From Parapristionchus giblindavisi (lineage: Eukaryota; Nematoda; Chromadorea; Rhabditida; Diplogasteridae): a stretch of DNA of 64,000 nt. Location: contig CALSFV010000301.1 in the NCBI GenBank assembly GCA_943737045.1, forward strand, positions 310,001-374,000, read 5' to 3'. Shown in pieces: positions 31,401 to 43,764 of this stretch; within the stretch, counting starts at the first letter, position 1, and every line of letters starts with the position of its first letter. The notes under the pieces are model-generated. The model saw nothing but the letters and a program-made list of their open reading frames with translations. It had not been told where the DNA came from and did no database searches. The position numbers were made by a program, and so were the translations under genes.

Positions 31401-34400
31401 AATCTGGGCTAGCCCCTTGCTTCTGAGTGATTCCCTGGTCGAATCTGGGCTAGATCCTTGCTTCTGAGTGATTCCCTGGTCGAATCTGGGCTAGCCCCTT
31501 GCTTCTGAGTGATACCCTGTTCGAATCTCCCCTTGCTTCTGAGTGATTCCCTGGTCGAATCTGGGCTAGCCCCTTGCTTCTGAATGATTCCCTGGTCGAA
31601 TCTGGGCTAGCCCCTTGCTTCTGAGTGATTCCCTGGTCGAATCTGGGCTAGCCCCTTGCTTCTGAGTGATTCCCTGGTCGAATCTGGGCTAGCCCCTTGC
31701 TTCTGAGTGATTCTCTGGTCGAATCTGGGCTAGCCCCTTGCTTCTGAGTGATTCCCTGGTCGAATCTGGGCTAGCCCCTTGCTTCTGAGTGATTCCCAGG
31801 TCGAATCTGGGGTAGCCCCTTGCTTCTGAGTGATTCCCTGGTCGAATCTGGACTAGCCCCTTGCTTCTGAGTGATTCCCTGGTCGAATCTGGGGTGGCCC
31901 CTTGCTTCTGAGTGGTTCCCTGGTCGCATCTGGGCTAGCCCCTTACTTCTGAGTGATTCCCTATTCGAATCTGGGCTAGCCCCTTGCTTCTGAGTGATTC
32001 CCTGGTCGAATCTGGGCTAGCCCCTTGCTTCTGAGTGATTCCCTGGTCGAATCTGGGCTAGCCCCTTGCTTCTGAGTGATTCCCTGGTCGAATCTGGGCT
32101 AGCCCCTTGCTTCTGAGTGATTCCCTGGTCGAATCTGGGCTAGCCCCTTGCTTCTGAGTGATACCCTGGTCGAATCTGGGCTAGCCCCTTGCTTCTGAGT
32201 GATTCCCTGGTCGAATCTGGGCTAGCCCCTTGCTTCTGAGTGATTCCCTGGTCGAATCTGGGCTAGCCCCTTGCTTCTGAGTGATTCCCTGGTCGAATCT
32301 GGGCTAGCCCCTTGCTTCTGAATGATTCCCTGGTCGAATCTGGGCTAGCCCCTTGCTTCTGAGTGATTCCCTGGTCGAATCTGGGCTAGCCCCTTGCTTC
32401 TGAGTGATTCCCTGGTCGAATCTGGGCTAGCCCCTTGCTTCTGAGTGATTCCCTGGTCGAATCTGGGCTAGCCCCTTGCTTCTGAGTGATTCCCTGGTCG
32501 AATCTGGGCTAGCCCCTTGCTTCTGAGTGATTCCCTGGTCGAATCTGGGCTAGCCCCTTGCTTCTGAGTGATTCCCTGGTCGAATCTGGGCTAGCCCCTT
32601 GCTTCTGAGTGATTCTCTGGTCGAATCTGGGCTAGCCCCTTGCTTCTGAGTGATTCCCTGGTCGAATCTGGGCTAGCCCCTTGCTTCTGAGTGATTCCCA
32701 GGTCGAATCTGGGGTAGCCCCTTGCTTCTGAGTGATTCCCTGGTCGAATCTGGACTAGCCCCTTGCTTCTGAGTGATTCCCTGGTCGAATCTGGGGTGGC
32801 CCCTTGCTTCTGAGTGGTTCCCTGGTCGCATCTGGGCTAGCCCCTTACTTCTGAGTGATTCCCTATTCGAATCTGGGCTAGCCCCTTGCTTCTGAGTGAT
32901 TCCCTGGTCGAATCTGGGCTAGCCCCTTGCTTCTGAGTGATTCCCTGGTCGAATCTGGGCTAGCCCCTTGCTTCTGAGTGATTCCCTGGTCGAATCTGGG
33001 CTAGCCCCTTGCTTCTGAGTGATTCCCTGGTCGAATCTGGGCTAGCCCCTTGCTTCTGAGTGATACCCTGGTCGAATCTGGGCTAGCCCCTTGCTTCTGA
33101 GTGATTCCCTGGTCGAATCTGGGCTAGCCCCTTGCTTCTGAGTGATTCCCTGGTCGAATCTGGGCTAGCCCCTTGCTTCTGAGTGATTCCCTGGTCGAAT
33201 CTGGGCTAGCCCCTTGCTTCTGAATGATTCCCTGGTCGAATCTGGGCTAGCCCCTTGCTTCTGAGTGATTCCCTGGTCGAATCTGGGCTAGCCCCTTGCT
33301 TCTGAGTGATTCCCTGGTCGAATCTGGGCTAGCCCCTTGCTTCTGAGTGATTCCCTGGTCGAATCTGGGCTAGCCCCTTGCTTCTGAGTGATTCCCTGGT
33401 CGAATCTGGGCTAGATCCTTGCTTCTGAGTGATTCCCTGGTCGAATCTGGGCTAGCCCCTTGCTTCTGAGTGATACCCTGTTCGAATCTCCCCTTGCTTC
33501 TGAGTGATTCCCTGGTCGAATCTGGGCTAGCCCCTTGCTTCTGAATGATTCCCTGGTCGAATCTGGGCTAGCCCCTTGCTTCTGAGTGATTCCCTGGTCG
33601 AATCTGGGCTAGCCCCTTGCTTCTGAGTGATTCCCTGGTCGAATCTGGGCTAGCCCCTTGCTTCTGAGTGATTCCCTGGTCGAATCTGGGCTAGCCCCTT
33701 GCTTCTGAGTGATTCCCTGGTCGAATCTGGGCTAGCCCCTTGCTTCTGAGTGATTCCCAGGTCGAATCTGGGGTAGCCCCTTGCTTCTGAGTGATTCCCT
33801 GGTCGAATCTGGACTAGCCCCTTGCTTCTGAGTGATTCCCTGGTCGAATCTGGGGTGGCCCCTTGCTTCTGAGTGGTTCCCTGGTCGCATCTGGGCTAGC
33901 CCCTTACTTCTGAGTGATTCCCTATTCGAATCTGGGCTAGCCCCTTGCTTCTGAGTGATTCCCTGGTCGAATCTGGGCTAGCCCCTTGCTTCTGAGTGAT
34001 TCCCTGGTCGAATCTGGGCTAGCCCCTTGCTTCTGAGTGATTCCCTGGTCGAATCTGGGCTAGCCCCTTGCTTCTGAGTGATTCCCTGGTCGAATCTGGG
34101 CTAGCCCCTTGCTTCTGAGTGATACCCTGGTCGAATCTGGGCTAGCCCCTTGCTTCTGAGTGATTCCCTGGTCGAATCTGGGCTAGCCCCTTGCTTCTGA
34201 GTGATACCCTGGTCGCATCTGGGCTAGCCCCTTACTTCTGAGTGATTCCCTGGTCGAATCTGGGCTAGCCCCTTGTTTCTGAGTGATTCCCTGGTCGAAT
34301 ATGGGCTAGCCCCTTGTTTCTGAGTGATTCCCTGGTCGAATCTGGGGTGGCTCCTTGCTTCTGAGTGGTTCCCTGGTCGCATCTGGGCTAGCCCCTTACT

Positions 34401-37400
34401 TCTGAGTGATTCCCTATTCGAATCTGGGCTAGCCCCTTGCTTCTGAGTGATTCCCTGGTCGAATCTGGGCTAGCCCCTTGCTTCTGAATGATACCCTGGT
34501 CGAATCTGGGCTAGCCCCTTGCTTCTGAGTGATACCCTGGTCGCATCTGGGCTAGCCCCTTACTTCTGAGTGATTCCCTGGTCGAATCTGGGCTAGCCCC
34601 TTGTTTCTGAGTGATTCCCTGGTCGAATATGGGCTAGCCCCTTGTTTCTGAGTGATTCCCTGGTCGAATCTGGGCTAGCCCCTTGCTTCTGAGTGATTCC
34701 CTGGTCGAATCTGGGCTAGCCCCTTGCTTCTGAGTGATTCCCTGGTCGAATCTGGGCTAGCCCCTTGCTTCTGAGTGATTCCCTGGTCGAATCTGGGGTG
34801 GCTCCTTGCTTCTGAGTGGTTCCCTGGTCGCATCTGGGCTAGCCCCTTACTTCTGAGTGATTCCCTGGTCGAATCTGGACTAGCCCCTTGCTTCTGAGTG
34901 ATTCCCTGGTCGAATCTGGGGTGGCTCCTTGCTTCTGAGTGGTTCCCTATTCGAATCTGGGCTAGCCCCTTGCTTCTGAGTGATTCCCTGGTCGAATCTG
35001 GGCTAGCCCCTTGCTTCTGAATGATACCCTGGTCGAATCTGGGCTAGCCCCTTACTTCTGAGTGATTCCCTGGTCGAATCTGGGCTAGCCCCTTGTTTCT
35101 GAGTGATTCCCTGGTCGAATCTGGGCTAGCCCCTTGCTTCTGAGTGATACCCTGGTCGCATCTGGGCTAGCCCCTTACTTCTGAGTGATTCCCTGGTCGA
35201 ATCTGGGCTAGCCCCTTGTTTCTGAGTGATTCCCTGGTCGAATATGGGCTAGCCCCTTGTTTCTGAGTGATTCCCTGGTCGAATCTGGGCTAGCTCCTTG
35301 CTTCTGAGTGATTCCCTGGTCGAATCTGGGCTAACCCCTTGCTTCTGAATGATTCCCTGGTCGAATCTGGTCTAGCCCCTTGCTTCTGAGTGATTCCCTA
35401 TTCGAATCTGGGCTAGCCCCTTGCTTCTGAGTGATTCCCTGGTCGAATCTGGGCTAGCCCCTTGCTTCTGAGTGATTCCCTGGTCGAATCTGGGCTAGCC
35501 CCTTGCTTCTGAGTGATTCCCTGGTCGAATCTGGGCAACCCCCATGCTTCTGAGTGATTCCCTGGTCGAATCTGGGCTAGCCCCTTGCTTCTGAGTGATT
35601 CCCTGGTCGAATCTGGGCTAGCCCCTTGCTTCTGAGTGATTCCCTGGTCGAATCTGGGCTAGCCCCTTGCTTCTGAGTGATTCCCTGGTCGAATCTGGGC
35701 TAGCCCCTTGCTTCTGAGTGATACCCTGGTCGCATCTGGGCTAGCCCCTTACTTCTGAGTGATTCCCTATTCGAATCTGGGCTAGCCCCTTGCTTCTGAG
35801 TGATTCCCTGGTCGAATCTGGGCTAGCCCCTTGCTTCTGAGTGATTCCCTGGTCGAATCTGGGCTAGCCCCTTGCTTCTGAGTGATTCCCTGGTCGAATC
35901 TGGGCTAGCCCCTTGCTTCTGAGTGATTCCCTGGTCGAATCTGGACTAGCCCCTTGCTTCTGAGTGATTCCCTGGTCGAATCTGGGCAACCCCCATGCTT
36001 CTGAGTGATTCCCTGGTCGAATCTGGGCTAGCCCCTTGCTTCTGAGTGATTCCCTGGTCGAATCTGGGCTAGCCCCTTGCTTCTGAGTGATTCCCTGGTC
36101 GAATCTGGGCTAGATCCTTGCTTCTGAGTGATTCCCTGGTCGAATCTGGGCTAGCCCCTTGCTTCTGAGTGATACCCTGTTCGAATCTCCCCTTGCTTCT
36201 GAGTGATTCCCTGGTCGAATCTGGGCTAGCCCCTTGCTTCTGAGTGATTCCCTGGTCGAATCTGGGCTAGCCCCTTGCTTCTGAGTGATTCCCTGGTCGA
36301 ATCTGGGCTAGCCCCTTGCTTCTGAGTGATTCCCTGGTCGAATCTGGGCTAGCCCCTTGCTTCTGAGTGATTCCCTGGTCGAATCTGGGCTAGCCCCTTG
36401 CTTCTGAGTGATTCCCTGGTCGAATCTGGGCTAGCCCCTTGCTTCTGAATGATTCCCTGGTCGAATCTGGGCTAGCCCCTTGCTTCTGAGTGATTCCCTG
36501 GTCGAATCTGGGCTAGCCCCTTGCTTCTGAGTGATTCCCTGGTCGAATCTGGGCTAGCCCCTTGCTTCTGAGTGATTCCCTGGTCGAATCTGGGCTAGCC
36601 CCTTGCTTCTGAGTGATTCCCTGGTCGAATCTGGGCTAGCCCCTTGCTTCTGAGTGATTCCCTGGTCGAATCTGGGGTAGCCCCTTGCTTCTGAGTGATT
36701 CCCTGGTCGAATCTGGACTAGCCCCTTGCTTCTGAGTGATTCCCTGGTCGAATCTGGGGTGGCCCCTTGCTTCTGAGTGATACCCTGGTCGCATCTGGGC
36801 TAGCCCCTTACTTCTGAGTGATTCCCTATTCGAATCTGGGCTAGCCCCTTGCTTCTGAGTGATTCCCTGGTCGAATCTGGGCTAGCCCCTTGCTTCTGAG
36901 TGATTCCCTGGTCGAATCTGGGCTAGCCCCTTGCTTCTGAGTGATTCCCTGGTCGAATCTGGGCTAGCCCCTTGCTTCTGAGTGATTCCCTGGTCGAATC
37001 TGGACTAGCCCCTTGCTTCTGAGTGATTCCCTGGTCGAATCTGGGCAACCCCCATGCTTCTGAGTGATTCCCTGGTCGAATCTGGGCTAGCCCCTTGCTT
37101 CTGAGTGATTCCCTGGTCGAATCTGGGCTAGCCCCTTGCTTCTGAGTGATTCCCTGGTCGAATCTGGGCTAGATCCTTGCTTCTGAGTGATTCCCTGGTC
37201 GAATCTGGGCTAGCCCCTTGCTTCTGAGTGATACCCTGTTCGAATCTCCCCTTGCTTCTGAGTGATTCCCTGGTCGAATCTGGGCTAGCCCCTTGCTTCT
37301 GAGTGATTCCCTGGTCGAATCTGGGCTAGCCCCTTGCTTCTGAGTGATTCCCTGGTCGAATCTGGGCTAGCCCCTTGCTTCTGAGTGATTCCCTGGTCGA

Positions 37401-37737
37401 ATCTGGGCTAGCCCCTTGCTTCTGAGTGATTCCCTGGTCGAATCTGGGCTAGCCCCTTGCTTCTGAGTGATTCCCTGGTCGAATCTGGGCTAGCCCCTTG
37501 CTTCTGAATGATTCCCTGGTCGAATCTGGGCTAGCCCCTTGCTTCTGAGTGATTCCCTGGTCGAATCTGGGCTAGCCCCTTGCTTCTGAGTGATTCCCTG
37601 GTCGAATCTGGGCTAGCCCCTTGCTTCTGAGTGATTCCCTGGTCGAATCTGGGCTAGCCCCTTGCTTCTGAGTGATTCCCTGGTCGAATCTGGGCTAGCC
37701 CCTTGCTTCTGAGTGATTCCCTGGTCGAATCTGGGGG

Positions 37738-40700
37738 TAGCCCCTTGCTTCTGAGTGATTCCCTGGTCGAATCTGGACTAGCCCCTTGCTTCTGAGTGAT
37801 TCCCTGGTCGAATCTGGGGTGGCCCCTTGCTTCTGAGTGGTTCCCTGGTCGCATCTGGGCTAGCCCCTTACTTCTGAGTGATTCCCTATTCGAATCTGGG
37901 CTAGCCCCTTGCTTCTGAGTGATTCCCTGGTCGAATCTGGGCTAGCCCCTTGCTTCTGAGTGATTCCCTGGTCGAATCTGGGCTAGCCCCTTGCTTCTGA
38001 GTGATTCCCTGGTCGAATCTGGGCTAGCCCCTTGCTTCTGAGTGATTCCCTGGTCGAATCTGGGGTAGCCCCTTGCTTCTGAGTGATTCCCTGGTCGAAT
38101 CTGGACTAGCCCCTTGCTTCTGAGTGATTCCCTGGTCGAATCTGGGGTGGCCCCTTGCTTCTGAGTGGTTCCCTGGTCGCATCTGGGCTAGCCCCTTGCT
38201 TCTGAGTGATTCCCTATTCGAATCTGGGCTAGCCCCTTGCTTCTGAGTGATTCCCTGGTCGAATCTGGGCTAGCCCCTTGCTTCTGAGTGATTCCCTGGT
38301 CGAATCTGGGCTAGCCCCTTGCTTCTGAGTGATTCCCTGGTCGAATCTGGGGTAGCCCCTTGCTTCTGAGTGATTCCCTGGTCGAATCTGGACTAGCCCC
38401 TTGCTTCTGAGTGATTCCCTGGTCGAATCTGGGGTGGCTCCTTGCTTCTGAGTGGTTCCCTGGTCGCATCTGGGCTAGCCCCTTGCTTCTGAGTGATTCC
38501 CTGGTCGAATCTGGACTAGCCCCTTGCTTCTGAGTGATTCCCTGGTCGAATCTGGGGTGGCCCCTTGCTTCTGAGTGGTTCCCTGGTCGCATCTGGGCTA
38601 GCCCCTTACTTCTGAGTGATTCCCTATTCGAATCTGGGCTAGCCCCTTGCTTCTGAGTGATTCCCTGGTCGAATCTGGGCTAGCCCCTTGCTTCTGAGTG
38701 ATTCCCTGGTCGAATCTGGGCTAGCCCCTTGCTTCTGAGTGATTCCCTGGTCGAATCTGGGCTAGCCCCTTGCTTCTGAGTGATTCCCTGGTCGAATCTG
38801 GGGTAGCCCCTTGCTTCTGAGTGATTCCCTGGTCGAATCTGGACTAGCCCCTTGCTTCTGAGTGATTCCCTGGTCGAATCTGGGGTGGCCCCTTGCTTCT
38901 GAGTGGTTCCCTGGTCGCATCTGGGCTAGCCCCTTGCTTCTGAGTGATTCCCTATTCGAATCTGGGCTAGCCCCTTGCTTCTGAGTGATTCCCTGGTCGA
39001 ATCTGGGCTAGCCCCTTGCTTCTGAGTGATTCCCTGGTCGAATCTGGGCTAGCCCCTTGCTTCTGAGTGATTCCCTGGTCGAATCTGGACTAGCCCCTTG
39101 CTTCTGAGTGATTCCCTGGTCGAATCTGGGGTGGCCCCTTGCTTCTGAGTGGTTCCCTGGTCGCATCTGGGCTAGCCCCTTACTTCTGAGTGATTCCCTA
39201 TTCGAATCTGGGCTAGCCCCTTGCTTCTGAGTGATTCCCTGGTCGAATCTGGGCTAGCCCCTTGCTTCTGAGTGATTCCCTGGTCGAATCTGGGCTAGCC
39301 CCTTGCTTCTGAGTGATTCCCTGGTCGAATCTGGGCTAGCCCCTTGCTTCTGAGTGATTCCCTGGTCGAATCTGGGGTAGCCCCTTGCTTCTGAGTGATT
39401 CCCTGGTCGAATCTGGACTAGCCCCTTGCTTCTGAGTGATTCCCTGGTCGAATCTGGGGTGGCTCCTTGCTTCTGAGTGGTTCCCTGGTCGCATCTGGGC
39501 TAGCCCCTTGCTTCTGAGTGATTCCCTGGTCGAATCTGGACTAGCCCCTTGCTTCTGAGTGATTCCCTGGTCGAATCTGGGGTGGCCCCTTGCTTCTGAG
39601 TGGTTCCCTGGTCGCATCTGGGCTAGCCCCTTACTTCTGAGTGATTCCCTATTCGAATCTGGGCTAGCCCCTTGCTTCTGAGTGATTCCCTGGTCGAATC
39701 TGGGCTAGCCCCTTGCTTCTGAGTGATTCCCTGGTCGAATCTGGGCTAGCCCCTTGCTTCTGAGTGATTCCCTGGTCGAATCTGGGCTAGCCCCTTGCTT
39801 CTGAGTGATTCCCTGGTCGAATCTGGGGTAGCCCCTTGCTTCTGAGTGATTCCCTGGTCGAATCTGGGGTGGCCCCTTGCTTCTGAGTGGTTCCCTGGTC
39901 GCATCTGGGCTAGCCCCTTACTTCTGAGTGATTCCCTATTCGAATCTGGGCTAGCCCCTTGCTTCTGAGTGATTCCCTGGTCGAATCTGGGCTAGCCCCT
40001 TGCTTCTGAGTGATTCCCTGGTCGAATCTGGGCTAGCCCCTTGCTTCTGAGTGATTCCCTGGTCGAATCTGGGCTAGCCCCTTGCTTCTGAGTGATTCCC
40101 TGGTCGAATCTGGGGTAGCCCCTTGCTTCTGAGTGATTCCCTGGTCGAATCTGGACTAGCCCCTTGCTTCTGAGTGATTCCCTGGTCGAATCTGGGGTGG
40201 CTCCTTGCTTCTGAGTGGTTCCCTGGTCGCATCTGGGCTAGCCCCTTACTTCTGAGTGATTCCCTATTCGAATCTGGGCTAGCCCCTTGCTTCTGAGTGA
40301 TTCCCTGGTCGAATCTAGGCTAGCCCCTTGCTTCTGAGTGATACCCTGGTCGAATCTGGGCTAGCCCCTTACTTCTGAGTGATTCCCTGGTCGAATCTGG
40401 GCTAGCCCCTTGTTTCTGAGTGATTCCCTGGTCGAATCTGGGCTAGCCCCTTGCTTCTGAGTGATACCCTGGTCGCATCTGGGCTAGCCCCTTACTTCTG
40501 AGTGATTCCCTGGTCGAATCTGGGCTAGCCCCTTGTTTCTGAGTGATTCCCTGGTCGAATATGGGCTAGCCCCTTGTTTCTGAGTGATTCCCTGGTCGAA
40601 TCTGGGCTAGCCCCTTGCTTCTGAGTGATTCCCTGGTCGAATCTGGGCTAGCCCCTTGCTTCTGAGTGATTCCCTGGTCGAATCTGGGCTAGCCCCTTGC

Positions 40701-43700
40701 TTCTGAGTGATTCCCTATTCGAATCTGGGCTAGCCCCTTGCTTCTGAGTGATTCCCTGGTCGAATCTGGGCTAGCCCCTTGCTTCTGAGTGATTCCCTGG
40801 TCGAATCTGGGCTAGCCCCTTGCTTCTGAGTGATTCCCTGGTCGAATCTGGGCAACCCCCATGCTTCTGAGTGATTCCCTGGTCGAATCTGGGCTAGCCC
40901 CTTGCTTCTGAGTGATTCCCTGGTCGAATCTGGGCTAGCCCCTTGCTTCTGAGTGATTCCCTGGTCGAATCTGGGCTAGCCCCTTGCTTCTGAGTGATTC
41001 CCTGGTCGAATCTGGGCTAGCCCCTTGCTTCTGAGTGATACCCTGGTCGCATCTGGGCTAGCCCCTTACTTCTGAGTGATTCCCTATTCGAATCTGGGCT
41101 AGCCCCTTGCTTCTGAGTGATTCCCTGGTCGAATCTGGGGTAGCCCCTTGCTTCTGAGTGATTCCCTGGTCGAATCTGGACTAGCCCCTTGCTTCTGAGT
41201 GATTCCCTGGTCGAATCTGGGGTGGCCCCTTGCTTCTGAGTGGTTCCCTGGTCGCATCTGGGCTAGCCCCTTGCTTCTGAGTGATTCCCTATTCGAATCT
41301 GGGCTAGCCCCTTGCTTCTGAGTGATTCCCTGGTCGAATCTGGGCTAGCCCCTTGCTTCTGAGTGATTCCCTGGTCGAATCTGGGCTAGCCCCTTGCTTC
41401 TGAGTGATTCCCTGGTCGAATCTGGGGTAGCCCCTTGCTTCTGAGTGATTCCCTGGTCGAATCTGGACTAGCCCCTTGCTTCTGAGTGATTCCCTGGTCG
41501 AATCTGGGGTGGCTCCTTGCTTCTGAGTGGTTCCCTGGTCGCATCTGGGCTAGCCCCTTACTTCTGAGTGATTCCCTATTCGAATCTGGGCTAGCCCCTT
41601 GCTTCTGAGTGATTCCCTGGTCGAATCTAGGCTAGCCCCTTGCTTCTGAGTGATACCCTGGTCGAATCTGGGCTAGCCCCTTACTTCTGAGTGATTCCCT
41701 GGTCGAATCTGGGCTAGCCCCTTGTTTCTGAGTGATTCCCTGGTCGAATCTGGGCTAGCCCCTTGCTTCTGAGTGATACCCTGGTCGCATCTGGGCTAGC
41801 CCCTTACTTCTGAGTGATTCCCTGGTCGAATCTGGGCTAGCCCCTTGTTTCTGAGTGATTCCCTGGTCGAATATGGGCTAGCCCCTTGTTTCTGAGTGAT
41901 TCCCTGGTCGAATCTGGGCTAGCCCCTTGCTTCTGAGTGATTCCCTGGTCGAATCTGGGCTAGCCCCTTGCTTCTGAGTGATTCCCTGGTCGAATCTGGG
42001 CTAGCCCCTTGCTTCTGAGTGATTCCCTATTCGAATCTGGGCTAGCCCCTTGCTTCTGAGTGATTCCCTGGTCGAATCTGGGCTAGCCCCTTGCTTCTGA
42101 GTGATTCCCTGGTCGAATCTGGGCTAGCCCCTTGCTTCTGAGTGATTCCCTGGTCGAATCTGGGCAACCCCCATGCTTCTGAGTGATTCCCTGGTCGAAT
42201 CTGGGCTAGCCCCTTGCTTCTGAGTGATTCCCTGGTCGAATCTGGGCTAGCCCCTTGCTTCTGAGTGATTCCCTGGTCGAATCTGGGCTAGCCCCTTGCT
42301 TCTGAGTGATTCCCTGGTCGAATCTGGGCTAGCCCCTTGCTTCTGAGTGATACCCTGGTCGCATCTGGGCTAGCCCCTTACTTCTGAGTGATTCCCTATT
42401 CGAATCTGGGCTAGCCCCTTGCTTCTGAGTGATTCCCTGGTCGAATCTGGGCTAGCCCCTTGCTTCTGAGTGATTCCCTGGTCGAATCTGGGCTAGCCCC
42501 TTGCTTCTGAGTGATTCCCTGGTCGAATCTGGGCTAGCCCCTTGCTTCTGAGTGATTCCCTGGTCGAATCTGGGCTAGCCCCTTGCTTCTGAGTGATTCC
42601 CTGGTCGAATCTGGGCTAGCCCCTTGCTTCTGAGTGATTCCCTGGTCGAATCTGGGCTAGCCCCTTGCTTCTGAGTGATTCCCTGGTCGAATCTGGGCTA
42701 GCCCCTTGCTTCTGAGTGATTCCCTGGTCGAATCTGGGCTAGCCCCTTGCTTCTGAGTGATTCCCTGGTCGAATCTGGGCTAGCCCCTTGCTTCTGAGTG
42801 ATTCCCTGGTCGAATCTGGGGTAGCCCCTTGCTTCTGAGTGATTCCCTGGTCGAATCTGGGCTAGCCCCTTGCTTCTGAGTGATTCCCTGGTCGAATCTG
42901 GGGTAGCCCCTTGCTTCTGAGTGATTCCCTGGTCGAATCTGGACTAGCCCCTTGCTTCTGAGTGATTCCCTGGTCGAATCTGGGGTGGCTCCTTGCTTCT
43001 GAGTGGTTCCCTGGTCGCATCTGGGCTAGCCCCTTACTTCTGAGTGATTCCCTATTCGAATCTGGGCTAGCCCCTTGCTTCTGAGTGATTCCCTGGTCGA
43101 ATCTAGGCTAGCCCCTTGCTTCTGAGTAATACCCTGGTCGAATCTGGGCTAGCCCCTTACTTCTGAGTGATTCCCTGGTCGAATCTGGGCTAGCCCCTTG
43201 TTTCTGAGTGATTCCCTGGTCGAATCTGGGCTAGCCCCTTGCTTCTGAGTGATACCCTGGTCGCATCTGGGCTAGCCCCTTACTTCTGAGTGATTCCCTG
43301 GTCGAATCTGGGCTAGCCCCTTGTTTCTGAGTGATTCCCTGGTCGAATATGGGCTAGCCCCTTGTTTCTGAGTGATTCCCTGGTCGAATCTGGGCTAGCC
43401 CCTTGCTTCTGAGTGATTCCCTGGTCGAATCTGGGCTAGCCCCTTGCTTCTGAGTGATTCCCTGGTCGAATCTGGGCTAGCCCCTTGCTTCTGAGTGATT
43501 CCCTATTCGAATCTGGGCTAGCCCCTTGCTTCTGAGTGATTCCCTGGTCGAATCTGGGCTAGCCCCTTGCTTCTGAGTGATTCCCTGGTCGAATCTGGGC
43601 TAGCCCCTTGCTTCTGAGTGATTCCCTGGTCGAATCTGGGCAACCCCCATGCTTCTGAGTGATTCCCTGGTCGAATCTGGGCTAGCCCCTTGCTTCTGAG

Positions 43701-43764
43701 TGATTCCCTGGTCGAATCTGGGCTAGCCCCTTGCTTCTGAGTGATTCCCTGGTCGAATCTGGGC
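37738..43764 (+). repeat. 6,027-bp higher-order repeat, copy 1 (147 units)
   Basis: Every variant marker I tested here recurs 6,027 bp (147 x 41) later: GGGCAACCCCC at 40,851, 42,163 and 43,639 is found at 46,878, 48,190 and 49,666. Similarity begins just after an irregular GGGGGTAG at 37,733-37,740, and the copy ends where the second begins. A private change, GAGTAATACC near 43,126, separates the copies. Inside, a 1,025-bp (25-unit) sub-block recurs (38,311 and 39,336), and CTAGGC markers at 40,311, 41,623 and 43,099 are 32 and 36 units apart. Confidence 0.85.
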